Shown: piece after piece, positions 46,402 to 55,584 of the stretch
How positions within the stretch are numbered: position 1 is the first letter of the stretch
Layout: each line of letters starts with the position of its first letter
Source of the DNA: Paraburkholderia phytofirmans OLGA172
GTDB taxonomy: Bacteria; Pseudomonadota; Gammaproteobacteria; Burkholderiales; Burkholderiaceae
Direction: 5' to 3'
NCBI RefSeq assembly: GCF_001634365.1
Contig: NZ_CP014578.1
Span: 2,666,001 to 2,730,000 of the forward strand
Length of the DNA: 64,000 nt
The notes under the pieces: generated by a model
What the model was told of the DNA's origin: nothing
The model's database searches: none
The model's input: only the letters and a program-made list of their open reading frames with translations
Translations under genes and position numbers: made by a program

Positions 46402-48585
46402 ATGCAAGCCCAAGTCGAAACCACCACGGCAGACACTGCCGAAACAGCCTCCCTGCTCGAAACCAGCTTTGGTAACGAGCAACCTATCGTGACGGTGCCC
46501 TATTCCAGTCTTCGGCGTTCGCCGCTTAACGCGCGCACCGAGCCACTGTCCGGCATTCCCGGCCTCGCCGCCAACATACGCGCGAAGGGGCTGCTGCAAA
46601 ATCTCGTCGTCCACGAAATTAAGGGATCGCGTGGCAAGCAGCGCCGGCACGGCGTTTGCGCGGGCCAGCGCCGTGAGGCCGCGCTCGACCTGCTATATGA
46701 ACAGAAGCACATCACCGCCGACTATCCGGTGCCCGTTCGGATCGTCAGTGAAGGCGAAGCCCTTGCCAATTCGCTGATCGAGAACAGCGAGCGCGAGGGA
46801 CTCGACCCGTTCGACGTGCTGCGCTCGTACCGGATGCTGGCCGAGGAAGGTCGCAGCGTCGATTACATCGCCGCGCTCTTTTCCGCCTCGCCGCTCACGG
46901 TCAAACGGCGCATGAAGCTTGCCAACGTATCGCCCAAGCTGCTCGCCCTGCTGCGCGAGGATGCTATTACCCTCGACCAGCTTGCGGCGCTCGCACTAGC
47001 CGACGATCCTGAAACGCAGGAGCGCATCTGGTTTGATGCACTGAACGACTGGCAGCGCGCACCGCAATATCTGCGGCAAGCGATCACACGGTCAGAAGTC
47101 GACGCGAGCCGCAGTCGTCTGGTGCGCTTCGTCGGACTCACGGCCTACGACGCAGCGGGCGGTTTTGTGCGGCGTGACCTGTTCAGCGACGCCGAAAACG
47201 CCGGATTCATTGCCGACGCTGAACTGTTGCAGCGACTAGCGGGCGAGAAACTCGAAGCCGTTGCCGAGGAAGTCCGCGCCGAAGGGTGGAACTGGACGGA
47301 GACTCGGATCGAGCGTGACGTGCTCGAACTGAACCGCTACGACAAGCTCGATCCGCTCAACCGCCCGTATACCGAGGACGAGCAGCGCGAAATGGATGCA
47401 CTGACGGCGCGGCAGGACGAACTCGCGGACCAGTACGATGCGCTCTCGGAAAATGACGAAAACGCCTACGACGAAGGCGAACGGATCGAGGCCGACCTAA
47501 ACGCAGTCACTGCCACGATTCAGGCACTGGAAATCCGCACACAGGCGTGGGACGCGCAGCAGATGGCCGAAGCGGGGGCGTTCGTGATCCTCGACCCGCA
47601 AGGCAATCTGATCATCGAACGCGGGCTGGTGCGCCGTGACAGCGAAGCCGGACACGACGCAGGCGCGGCAACGGTCGGACAAGCTGTCGCGGCGCTCAAG
47701 GAGGCAAACCGAAAGGTCAAGCCGGTTCACAGCGCGAAGCTCTGCCAGCGTCTGAGCGCTCATCGCACCGCTGCCATCCACGCGGAACTGATCGCACAGC
47801 CGTCCGTTGCCCTCGCCGCCCTGCTGTTCCGGCTCGCGCCGATCGCCTTCCCCGAACGATATGGCGTCGGGTCGAGCCGGGACTACCTCGAACTCAACGC
47901 CAGCAGCAACCACGATGCCCTGCTCAAGGCCGCTGACGATCTGCCCGCCAGCCCCGCATGGAGCATCATCGACGCGCAACGCCAGCAGTGGCTCGCGACC
48001 CTCCCCCGGAATCTGGCTGATCTGCTGCCGTGGCTGACCGAGCAAGACCCCGGCACGACGCTGCTCGACCTGCTCGCGTTCTGCACCGGCAGCCTGCTTG
48101 ACGGAGTAACCGGCACAGAAGGGCCGCAGGCCATTAACGCCCTGAGCAACGTGCTGCAGCTCGACATGACCCGGTACTGGACGCCGACCCGCGCCTCATA
48201 TTTCGATCATGTCAGCAAGGCGCGCATCGTGGACGTCGCGATGCAGGCAGTTTCGCCCAAGATCGCCCTCGACCTCAGCAAGATGAAGAAGGGCGATGCG
48301 TCTGCTGCTGCGGAGATGCGGCTCGCAAAATCGGCATGGCTCCCGGAAATCCTCACCGATCGGGAAGCTCCGCCCATCCATGCCCTCGGCGTAATGACGG
48401 CCCAGGATGACGAGACTGACGAGGACGATCCGGAGAACCCACAGGAAGCCAGCGCAGGCGCCGCCGACGCGCAGGAAACGGACTCTGCGACCGACGCCGC
48501 ACAGACGGGCGGCAGCTTCCCGGCATGGCCCTTCCCGACCGCCGCCAGCGTGGCGAATACGGAAGTGATGCAGCACACCGCGTAA
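46402..48585 (+). CDS. ParB/RepB/Spo0J-family protein, long plasmid type
   Basis: This 727-residue protein has an N-terminal ParB-like domain: VPYSSLRRSPLNARTEP, IRAKGLLQNLVV, GQRREAALDLL and ANSLIENSEREGLDPFDVLRSYRML. An HTH follows (SVDYIAALFSASPLTVKRRMKLANVSPKLLALLREDAITLDQLAALAL). The remaining 450 residues, with the acidic tail QDDETDEDDPENPQE, are typical of the long ParB proteins on ICEs and plasmids. No parA is adjacent in the same direction; an StbB-type ATPase lies on the other strand. Its role may be segregation or transcription control. Confidence 0.87.
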   Translation: MQAQVETTTADTAETASLLETSFGNEQPIVTVPYSSLRRSPLNARTEPLSGIPGLAANIRAKGLLQNLVVHEIKGSRGKQRRHGVCAGQRREAALDLLYEQKHITADYPVPVRIVSEGEALANSLIENSEREGLDPFDVLRSYRMLAEEGRSVDYIAALFSASPLTVKRRMKLANVSPKLLALLREDAITLDQLAALALADDPETQERIWFDALNDWQRAPQYLRQAITRSEVDASRSRLVRFVGLTAYDAAGGFVRRDLFSDAENAGFIADAELLQRLAGEKLEAVAEEVRAEGWNWTETRIERDVLELNRYDKLDPLNRPYTEDEQREMDALTARQDELADQYDALSENDENAYDEGERIEADLNAVTATIQALEIRTQAWDAQQMAEAGAFVILDPQGNLIIERGLVRRDSEAGHDAGAATVGQAVAALKEANRKVKPVHSAKLCQRLSAHRTAAIHAELIAQPSVALAALLFRLAPIAFPERYGVGSSRDYLELNASSNHDALLKAADDLPASPAWSIIDAQRQQWLATLPRNLADLLPWLTEQDPGTTLLDLLAFCTGSLLDGVTGTEGPQAINALSNVLQLDMTRYWTPTRASYFDHVSKARIVDVAMQAVSPKIALDLSKMKKGDASAAAEMRLAKSAWLPEILTDREAPPIHALGVMTAQDDETDEDDPENPQEASAGAADAQETDSATDAAQTGGSFPAWPFPTAASVANTEVMQHTA

Positions 48586-48632
48586 GCAACCTACTCCCCC
48601 GCCCGCGCTCACGCGCAGGCGGGGCTTATAGC

Positions 48633-49307
48633 TTAGCTGACGTGCCCGCTCGACACGATTACCGCACCGACCAACATCACAAACAAGACGGCCACGGCTA
48701 TCGATAAACGACGCAGGGCGCGAGTAAAACGCCGCTCTGCCACTTCAAGGCTCGCTTCCGTCCGTGTTGCCACCTCAGCTATCGCCCGCTCGAACAGGCC
48801 CACCGCACCGTCCATCCGCTCCCTCTGTTCCCGCGCCGCCACCGCGGCCGCACCGATAAACCGGTTACAGGCGATCCCTACGACCCGATTGGCCAGCCGG
48901 TCGGCCAGCACGGCTATCGATGCTTCATTGAGTTTCGCCAGCGCGGCCTGATATCTCGCTTCGTGCTCCCGGATCATGTCCTCAGCCAACTGGATCGTTG
49001 CCTTGCAGCGCGCGAGCGCGTCCCGATGCTGGCGCATCAAGGTATCGGTCGCCGTCTCGGCTTCTCGACGCACTGCGTCGAAACTGCCGTCACCGGCCCT
49101 TCGTATCCGGTCGGGCATCGCCTCGTAAAGCCGCGCATAGTATTCCAGCACGGCGATCATCGACCACAGCGCATCGTTGTCCCGCAGGCTCAGCGCGGTG
49201 GAAACCCGCCTCATGCGCAGGAGACTGGCATCGTCGGGTAATTCACCCGCGACATCGAGAAACAGGCGGGCGAGCGCATCCGGTGGCCGCACCCGCCGGT
49301 TACGCAT
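48633..49307 (-). CDS. StbC-like membrane-tailed protein of plasmid stability locus
   Basis: This 224-residue protein has long helical regions (ALARCKATIQLAEDMIREHEARYQAALAKL and ERAIAEVATRTEASLEVAERRF) and one C-terminal membrane helix (LSIAVAVLFVMLVGAVIVSSG). Its ATG overlaps the end of the ATPase gene by eight bases, so translation is coupled. Position and build resemble StbC of IncW plasmids such as R388, whose function is unclear. The assignment is by context; sequence identity could not be tested. Confidence 0.6.
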   Translation of the reverse strand: MRNRRVRPPDALARLFLDVAGELPDDASLLRMRRVSTALSLRDNDALWSMIAVLEYYARLYEAMPDRIRRAGDGSFDAVRREAETATDTLMRQHRDALARCKATIQLAEDMIREHEARYQAALAKLNEASIAVLADRLANRVVGIACNRFIGAAAVAAREQRERMDGAVGLFERAIAEVATRTEASLEVAERRFTRALRRLSIAVAVLFVMLVGAVIVSSGHVS

Positions 49308-49992
49308 TGCCCGTCACCCTAGCAAACATCGTGCTGCACAGCGCGCGCCAACGTAGCAGTTCGGCCCGCTCGCCGATGTGCATCGTTTCCGCCGCCTTGC
49401 GTATCGACAGGCGCTGACTGCGAAGCTCGTCGGCTACCCGATCCGCGAGATCAGGAAAATCCAGCGACTGACCTTGTGCCTCGATGGCCTTGCGCAGTTG
49501 CGAGTCCCGATACAGGGTGAATTTTTCAGGCGTGCCGAAATAGCCGTTGCGCACGACGTGCGTGACTGCATTCGGGAACGTCGCACCAAACTTGAGGAGC
49601 AGTTCCAGGCTGTCGCGTTGCCGGTTGATGACCCACAACACGACGAGACGCCGAGCCAGTTCGTCCAGCGTGCTGGCGAGCGTTTCGCCGTACTGCGCAA
49701 CGCCCACCTGACTCCGCGCCGCCGTGTTAACGATGACCGTCGAATCCCGGTGCGCGTCGCAAAAATTAACGAAATCGATCCAGCCACTCACATCGTCCAG
49801 ATCGCATGACCCGCATTCGATTTCGTCATGAACGGCCTTCATGACATCGGGATTGGATGTATCCGTCTCGACCAGCACGACATTCATATCCATGCGCCGC
49901 AGGTAATCGACTAACGCCAGTGTCACGAAACTCTTGCCGACACCGCCCTTGCTGCCACCGACCATATAGATAGGAGGATTTTCCGTTGCCAT
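49300..49992 (-). CDS. StbB-like ParA/MinD-type ATPase
   Basis: This 230-residue ATPase starts with a deviant Walker A, VGGSKGGVGKSFVTLALVDYL (Lys in KGGVGKS), and has a switch aspartate region LVETDTSNPDVM. IVNTAARSQVG and VLWVINRQRDSLELL follow, without the usual length of chromosomal ParA. It resembles StbB of plasmid R388, an ATPase required for conjugation and positioning. The middle gene of a three-gene unit, it overlaps its downstream neighbour. Confidence 0.8.
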   Translation of the reverse strand: MATENPPIYMVGGSKGGVGKSFVTLALVDYLRRMDMNVVLVETDTSNPDVMKAVHDEIECGSCDLDDVSGWIDFVNFCDAHRDSTVIVNTAARSQVGVAQYGETLASTLDELARRLVVLWVINRQRDSLELLLKFGATFPNAVTHVVRNGYFGTPEKFTLYRDSQLRKAIEAQGQSLDFPDLADRVADELRSQRLSIRKAAETMHIGERAELLRWRALCSTMFARVTGNA

Positions 49993-50001
49993 GTCATACC
50001 T

Positions 50002-50466
50002 CTACAGATTTTCGGTATCTGGACTGATCGGAAATCCGAGGAAGCCCTGTACCTGTGTGAGTCCCGGCCTGGTTACTCCCCCATCCCTTTTCTGTTGCGA
50101 TCCGGCATATAGCGGGTTATCGCGTGCCGCATTCGTCTGCGCCGGTTTCTTGCCCCGTGCTGGCCCTGCGGCATGACCTCGTACCGCTTCTTTGCTTTCC
50201 CGTCGAATTCGCCCGTTTCCCTCACTGCGGCGCATCGCGTATCTCAAGGAATTGAGATTCACGTCGATGCCTTCCTGCGCCGCCTGTTCGATCACTTCAC
50301 TGAGCGTGTATCCCTTCTCCCGCGCCGTACTGATTTGCGTCCGTATGGATTTAACGCCGTCTCCCACCTTGAGGTGCTGCTCGTCTTTCGCTTTTTCCGG
50401 CAGTGCATCCAGCCTGCGTCCAAGTGCCTCCCATTGTCCTCGCGCGAAACTTCTGATAATCGGCAT
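50002..50466 (-). CDS. StbA/TraK-like DNA-binding protein
   Basis: This 154-residue basic protein has an N-terminal helical part, KVGDGVKSIRTQISTAREKGYTLSEVIEQAAQEGIDVNLNSLRYAM, which looks like the small HTH module of plasmid StbA or TraK proteins. The C-terminal half is Arg/Gly/Ala rich and probably disordered. It is the first gene of the stb-like unit. Phased GGAAT repeats lie about 85-125 bases upstream and are its likely binding sites. Assignment is inferred. Confidence 0.6.
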   Translation of the reverse strand: MPIIRSFARGQWEALGRRLDALPEKAKDEQHLKVGDGVKSIRTQISTAREKGYTLSEVIEQAAQEGIDVNLNSLRYAMRRSEGNGRIRRESKEAVRGHAAGPARGKKPAQTNAARDNPLYAGSQQKRDGGVTRPGLTQVQGFLGFPISPDTENL

Positions 50467-51368
50467 GATTCACTCCGATGCAACGCCCTCTCATGCATGT
50501 TGCGTAGGCATTCCCCCGAAGTCAATACCTGTCGCTACTGGTCATTGAGATCGATGGAATACATCGGAATGCAGAGGAATATGATGGAACAGAAAAATTT
50601 TTCCGCTGTTAGCTGAAGTCCTCTCGATATGCATGGAATTCAACACGCCTTGCCACGCGCACACACCGGCATCAACGACACGTGAGAATCATGTTCTCAT
50701 CGAGCAACACGGAGGACACAGAAGCACCAGCCCTGCTACGGGCAAGTGAACGCGATATTCACTTGTCTTGAATCGTCTTTAGCACGCTGCCTACACGCGC
50801 ACGCATCCGACTTGCACAGGAGATCACAGCCATGCAACAGCGCAGTGCCCGCGAATGTCACCTGATCTGCACGGGATGTTGTGTCTAGCGCGAACTCCGT
50901 TTTTCGCGTGCCGAGGTGCTTCAACCACGCCGTCACATCAAACGCACTCGGGATCAATCGGCAATGTTCATGCGACTTGCACCTTTTTTTTATCACCGCG
51001 TTGCTCGCGCTACGCACGGCGATTACACGGGACTGAATTTTTTTTGCACATGACTTGTGCATCGCTTGCACGGGACTCACACTCAGCCCCGAAAACAAAC
51101 GTAGAAACAAGTGATGGCAGGATAGGCTATCGCCGGTTTTGGGCGCCATGTGCGACACACTTCTACCAGACAAGCATGGTCACAGCCTCAGTAAACTTGC
51201 GCTTGTTAACAAACAAGCTCTCTCGCGTCGACCGGGATCCTGCCGCGTACTCCGGCAATCTGATCGATCAGTTCAACGCGAACGTCGAGAACTGTATTCA
51301 CAGCCGCCGAAATAGCCAACTGCCCGAGCACGACGCGTTTCAACTGTGACGGCGCCGACATCGCACGC
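50467..51368. other. Non-coding region upstream of the stb-like unit
   Basis: It has lower GC and no supported gene. It includes phased GGAAT repeats at 50551-50590 and several TTGCAC/TGCACGGGA words (50810-51085). By analogy with R388, an origin of transfer could lie here; no nick site was identified. Confidence 0.4.
50551..50590. repeat. Four direct repeats with 10-base period (GGAAT)
   Basis: GGAAT, GGAAT, GGAAT and GGAAC begin at 50556, 50566, 50576 and 50586, exactly 10 bases apart, so they face one side of the helix. This is the layout of a regulator's phased binding sites, upstream of the StbA-like gene. Confidence 0.75.
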
Positions 51369-52460
51369 ATGGTGCCGGAACTGGCGTCCGCGGCCATCCG
51401 GCAGATGATGAACCGCATCGCCGATGAACGGAAATTGCGGCGTGCCGCCGATGCGGTGCTGGAATTCATGCACCGGCATCAGATCGCGGCACATTGGAGG
51501 CGCGCCGACCCGGCATCGTCGAACATGATGTCGCTGGAGACGGCCCGTGCTGTCTGGCAAGCCCGGCCCGACCCGCGCCGGCGCACTGCGTCGATGGGCA
51601 TGTACACGCGTGTGCGCGATCGCTGGGGTATCTTCTACGATCAACCCATTGTCCTCAATGAGCGGCAGGCCGCGGCAGCGATTGAGGGCATGATTCGCCA
51701 AAGCGGTATCGACGACGTGGCACAGCTTGCAGCCGATACCCATGGATATACGGACTATGCGATGGGCTTCGCACGGGCTTTAGGCTTTGACCTGTGCCCA
51801 CGGCTTTCGCGTCTCCGTGACCGGCGCCTGCACGTCCCGCAGCAACATACCGTCCCTGCGGAGCTGATTGCCGTCACCGATCGCGATGTCCGGATGGATC
51901 TGATTGGGAGCATCTGGGACGAGTTCGTTCGTGTCGCCGCCTCGGTGCAGACCGGCCAATGCACTTCGGTGCAAGCGCTCTCGCGCTTCGGTTCGGCGTC
52001 ACGAGGACAGCCGGTATACGATGGCGGTGTCCATATCGGGCGGCTGTTCCGGACGATTTACCTAATCGACTACCTCACCAATCCGGCATTTCACGCCGAA
52101 TTGCAGCATGTGCTCAATCGTGGGGAGGCGGTACATACCGTTCAGCGGGCGATCCACATCGGCAAGATTCCGCTGGAACTGGCCGGACACCATGACTCGC
52201 TCTCGGCGGTGTCCTCGGCGCTGGCGCTGCTCATCAATGCCGAGATGGCGTGGAACACGATCCACATGCAGTGTGCGATCGACCAGATGGACTCGATGAG
52301 TGGAGAGACCGTTCAGGCGGCGGATTTGCGGCGCATCGCGTCGACGCAGCTCGAAGGCATCAACCTGCGCGGAACGTTCAATTTCCCGATCGCACGCTAT
52401 GCGCATCATTTGCTGCCGAGCGTCGCCGGCCTGAATGCGCAGCAGCGACGGCTAGCTTGA
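51369..52460 (+). pseudogene. Tn3-family transposase, C-terminal remnant
   Basis: About 363 residues match the catalytic end of Tn3-family transposases: RWGIFYDQPIVLNERQAAAAIEGMIRQ, DTHGYTDYAMGFARALGFDLCPRLSRLRDRRLH (second Asp), GRLFRTIYLIDYLTNPAFH, IHIGKIPLELAGHHDSLSAVSSALALLINAEMAWNT (Glu). The full protein has about 950-1000 residues; the first 600 are missing and the frame stops at 51261. The first catalytic Asp region reads HWRRADPASSN, which looks degraded. No Tn3 terminal repeats were found. Confidence 0.8.
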
Positions 52461-52696
52461 CCCGCAGTGATCTCCATCGGCGCGCCGCTACTCGAATTCC
52501 GCCCGATGCGCGCAGGGCGATCGGCACTCCCCCCGCGGCCACTTCGGTCGGGAGATCAAAAAACGAAAACGACCAGACAGGAAGTGCCTGATTTGGTGAG
52601 GTATTTTAACAGGGCCGCCTCGCAAACTCGCATCAAACCCAGACCAACCTACCGTCGCAAATTGCATTGAAATCAAGGGTAGGGCCAGAGGGACTG
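52461..52696. other. Spacer between Tn3 remnant and IS
   Basis: There is no gene. The sequence looks like old element debris; no 38-base Tn3 end was recognised. Confidence 0.3.
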
Positions 52697-52746
52697 TGAA
52701 CCGCCCCGGATTTGGTGGAGGCTCCAATTTTTGAGAAAATGGAGCT

Positions 52747-53070
52747 ATGAACAAGTCGAACAAATTTTCTGCTGAAGTCCGCGAGCGTGCTGTGCGCATG
52801 GTGCAAGAGCATCGGGGCGAGTATCCCTCGCAGTGGGCAGCGATCGAATCCATCGCCCCCAAGATCGGCTGTACGAGCCAGACGCTGCTGGGATGGGTCA
52901 AGCGAGAAGAAGTTGATAGGGGTGAGCGTGAGGGCGTCACGACGTCGGAACGTGAGCGCCTCAAGGCACTGGAGCGTGAGGTTAAGGAACTGCGCCGTGC
53001 CAATGAGATCCTGAAGCTGGCGAGCGCATTTTTCGCCCAGGCGGAACTCGACCGCCGCCTGAAGTCCTGA
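52747..53070 (+). CDS. IS3-family transposase OrfA
   Basis: This 107-residue protein has an N-terminal HTH ([47 protein letters not shown]) and a leucine-zipper-like tail ([33 protein letters not shown]). It binds the IS ends and overlaps OrfB. The slippery sequence ATTTTTC at 53028-53034 lies where a -1 shift would join the two frames. Confidence 0.93.
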   Translation: MNKSNKFSAEVRERAVRMVQEHRGEYPSQWAAIESIAPKIGCTSQTLLGWVKREEVDRGEREGVTTSERERLKALEREVKELRRANEILKLASAFFAQAELDRRLKS

Positions 53071-53981
53071 AGGCCTTTATCGATCAGCATCGCGACACCT
53101 TCGGGGTCGAGTCGATCTGCAAGGTCTTGCGGATTGCCCCGTCTGGCTATCGGCGTCATGCCGCACAGCTTCGCGATCCGTCGCGGCGCTGTGCCCGAGC
53201 GAAACGCGATGAGTTTCTGAGTCCGGAAATCAAGCGAGTCTGGCAGGCCAACATGCAGGTCTACGGCGCAGACAAAGTCTGGAAGCAGTTGAACCGGGAG
53301 GGTATCGCGGTGGCACGTTGCACCGTCGAGCGGCTGATGAAGCAACAGGGTTTGCGCGGTGTGAGGCGTGGAAAGCGAGTTCGCACGACGATCCCCGACG
53401 TATCGGCTCCACGCCCGCTCGACCGGGTCAACCGTCAGTTCAAGGCTGACCGGCCGAACCAGCTCTGGGTTTCGGATTTCACGTACGTCTCGACGTGGCA
53501 GGGCTGGCTTTATGTCGCATTTGTGATCGACGTATTTGCTCGGCGCATTGTCGGCTGGCGCGTCAGCTCGTCGATGACCACGGACTTCGTTCTGGATGCA
53601 CTTGAACAGGCGCTGTACGCTCGACGGCCGGACAATGACGGAACACTGATCCATCACTCCGATAGAGGTTCGCAATACGTCAGCATTCGCTACAGCGAAC
53701 GGCTGACCGAAGCAGGCATCGAGCCGTCGGTTGGCAGCAGGGGCGACAGCTACGATAACGCGCTGGCTGAAACGATCAACGGGCTGTACAAGGCAGAAAT
53801 GATTCATCGTCGTGCGCCGTGGAAAACGCGTGAGTCCGTCGAATTGGCGACGCTGGAATGGGTAGCCTGGTTCAACCATCATCGGCTGATGGAACCTCTC
53901 GGCTATATCCCGCCCGCTGAAGCTGAGGCAAACTACTACCGGCAATTCAGCAATACCATCGCTGTGCCGGCATCAACTTAA
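53037..53981 (+). CDS. IS3-family transposase OrfB (joined to OrfA by -1 frameshift)
   Basis: The frame enters from OrfA after the shift ([21 protein letters not shown]) and ends at 53981. The DDE catalytic residues are Asp in [11 protein letters not shown], Asp in [11 protein letters not shown] and Glu in [35 protein letters not shown] is the usual ending. OrfB is not likely to start on its own; an internal start at 53127 exists but has no good ribosome site. The enzyme joins OrfA's domain through the shift at 53028-53034. Confidence 0.9.
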   Translation, partial: PGGTRPPPEVLKAFIDQHRDTFGVESICKVLRIAPSGYRRHAAQLRDPSRRCARAKRDEFLSPEIKRVWQANMQVYGADKVWKQLNREGIAVARCTVERLMKQQGLRGVRRGKRVRTTIPDVSAPRPLDRVNRQFKADRPNQLWVSDFTYVSTWQGWLYVAFVIDVFARRIVGWRVSSSMTTDFVLDALEQALYARRPDNDGTLIHHSDRGSQYVSIRYSERLTEAGIEPSVGSRGDSYDNALAETINGLYKAEMIHRRAPWKTRESVELATLEWVAWFNHHRLMEPLGYIPPAEAEANYYRQFSNTIAVPAST

Positions 53982-54068
53982 ACCAACCAGCCTCCACGAT
54001 TCTCGGGGCGGTTCACTGCGGCGCATACGTCGGCTGCATCGCCAGCAATAGCCGGCACAACCGGCCGG

Positions 54069-55427
54069 TCAATGACTCAGCGATCCGACTCCGTCCGGCG
54101 CCGTTCTGAAGACGTGTGGCGGCGCAAGCTGCTTGACTAGCAAAGCGACACAAGCAAGGGCTCCGGCAACGGCGATCGTCGCGAAGACGCCTACTAGCGT
54201 GAAATGCCAGCGTACGAGTTCGGCTACGAGAAACGAGCCCGCGATGCCGCCAAAGCGGGCCATGCCGAGCATCCACGCGACACCGGTGCCACGCCCCTCC
54301 GTCGGATAAAAGGTGGCTGCAAGAGCATTCATTGAGGCTTGCGCGGTGTTCATCAGCACGCCGGACACGAGTACGATTGGCACGAGCAAGGCGATGTGTC
54401 CCGCCGTTGCTCCAATACAAAAGAGGCTGATCGCAGCGAGCGCGTAGCACGCGGCAACCACGACATTGGCGTTGAAGCGATCCATCAGCGCGCCGCACAG
54501 CACCGCGCCGACACCGCCAAGCGGAAACAGTGCAGAGATCAGCGTTGCGCTCTTCAGGCTCAGGCCAGCATCTTTCAGGAGAATTGGCATCCAGTTGATT
54601 AACGCATAGATAATCAGGAGACCCATGAAGGCGGCGAGCCATAGCATCAATGAACCGACGATATATGAACGCGACAGCACCAGGCCGAGCCCGTTGTCGC
54701 CCGTTTCGGGGGCGCTCTCGCTCAGTGTGAAGCCGCGCGCATTGATTGCTTCATCGGCGATGCGCACGAGAACTGCGCGAATGCGCGCTACGGGCTTGTG
54801 ATTTGCGACCATGAATCGCACCGATTCCGGCATCTTGAGCAACAGCAAGACGCTGTGAAGTATCGGTGCGACCCCGCCCAGCATCAGAACGCTTCGCCAG
54901 CCAGCCTGCGGAACCAGCCACGCCGCAATCAGTCCGCCGCAAGCCGCGCCGAGCGGGAATCCGCAGCACATCAGGCTGGTCACAGTTGCGCGGCGTCGGG
55001 TTGTGCAAAACTCGTCCATCATAGTCACTGCGTTGGCCATGGCTGCGCCGAGGCCGATGCCTGTTATGAAGCGCAGCACGGTCAGTTGCACAAGGTTCGT
55101 CGAGAACGCGGACGCGACGCTGGCAACACCGAAGAGGACCACGGAGCCGAGCATTAGGGAGCGACGTCCGACACGGTCGGACAAAGGGCCGGACACGAGC
55201 GCCCCGAACGCGAGCCCGAACAGCGCGGCACTCAGGACGGGTACGAGGTCGGGCTTCGCAAGATGCCACTCGGTCATTAGCGACGGCGCGATGAAACCGA
55301 TTGCCGCAGCGTCGAAGCCATCCAGGAGGACAATCACGAAGCACATGAAAAAAATGAGTCGTCGAAAGCGACCGAATGGGTGCTCGTTGATGAACTCCTG
55401 GACGTCGACGACCAAAGCACTTTTCAT
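54069..55427 (-). CDS. MFS transporter, aromatic acid:H+ symporter (AAHS) type
   Basis: This 452-residue protein has 12 membrane segments. The loop GPLSDRVGRRSLMLGSVVLFG after helix 2 is the MFS A motif, and LDGFDAAAIGFIAPSLMTEW at helix 1 is the DGxD motif of the AAHS family. A strong AAAGGAG precedes the ATG at 55427. It lies in a minus-strand run with catabolic genes, so it may import their substrate, an organic or aromatic acid. It is near the IS3 element. Confidence 0.88.
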   Translation of the reverse strand: MKSALVVDVQEFINEHPFGRFRRLIFFMCFVIVLLDGFDAAAIGFIAPSLMTEWHLAKPDLVPVLSAALFGLAFGALVSGPLSDRVGRRSLMLGSVVLFGVASVASAFSTNLVQLTVLRFITGIGLGAAMANAVTMMDEFCTTRRRATVTSLMCCGFPLGAACGGLIAAWLVPQAGWRSVLMLGGVAPILHSVLLLLKMPESVRFMVANHKPVARIRAVLVRIADEAINARGFTLSESAPETGDNGLGLVLSRSYIVGSLMLWLAAFMGLLIIYALINWMPILLKDAGLSLKSATLISALFPLGGVGAVLCGALMDRFNANVVVAACYALAAISLFCIGATAGHIALLVPIVLVSGVLMNTAQASMNALAATFYPTEGRGTGVAWMLGMARFGGIAGSFLVAELVRWHFTLVGVFATIAVAGALACVALLVKQLAPPHVFRTAPDGVGSLSH

Positions 55428-55584
55428 CGTTTGTCTCCTTTGTCGAAGGAGCGCACGTGGCCGCCCATATCGCGGCGGTCGACGCTCAGAACCAACACAC
55501 GAAACCTGCGCCACATGCAAAAAAGCAGGGCGTAACGCAGGTATCGCTTGGAAGCCGTCGCCGGAGAAGCGACCAATGCGCTGA

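Larger units (their letters stand above)
52697..54015 (+). mobile_element. Intact IS3-family insertion sequence
   Basis: The left end TGAACCGCCCCG...GTGGAGGCT (52697-52723) and the right end (53989-54015) form imperfect 27-base inverted repeats. CTG precedes the left end (52694-52696) and follows the right end (54016-54018), a 3-base target duplication. Both reading frames are open. Length is 1319 bases. Confidence 0.92.
39153..54018. mobile_element. Putative integrative element at tRNA-Leu (right end not located)
   Basis: The block starts at tRNA-Leu copy 2 and holds a P4-type integrase, a putative defence cluster, DUF932, ParB- and Stb-like plasmid genes, a Tn3 remnant and an IS3 element. 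No direct repeat of the tRNA 3' end was found by eye. The right boundary given is the last clearly mobile feature; the element may extend further or be truncated. Confidence 0.5.

Noticed and set aside
50736..51349. Several open frames upstream of the Tn3 remnant
   Set aside because: They are Cys/His/Ser-rich text without domains or ribosome sites, in a region with other signs of being non-coding.
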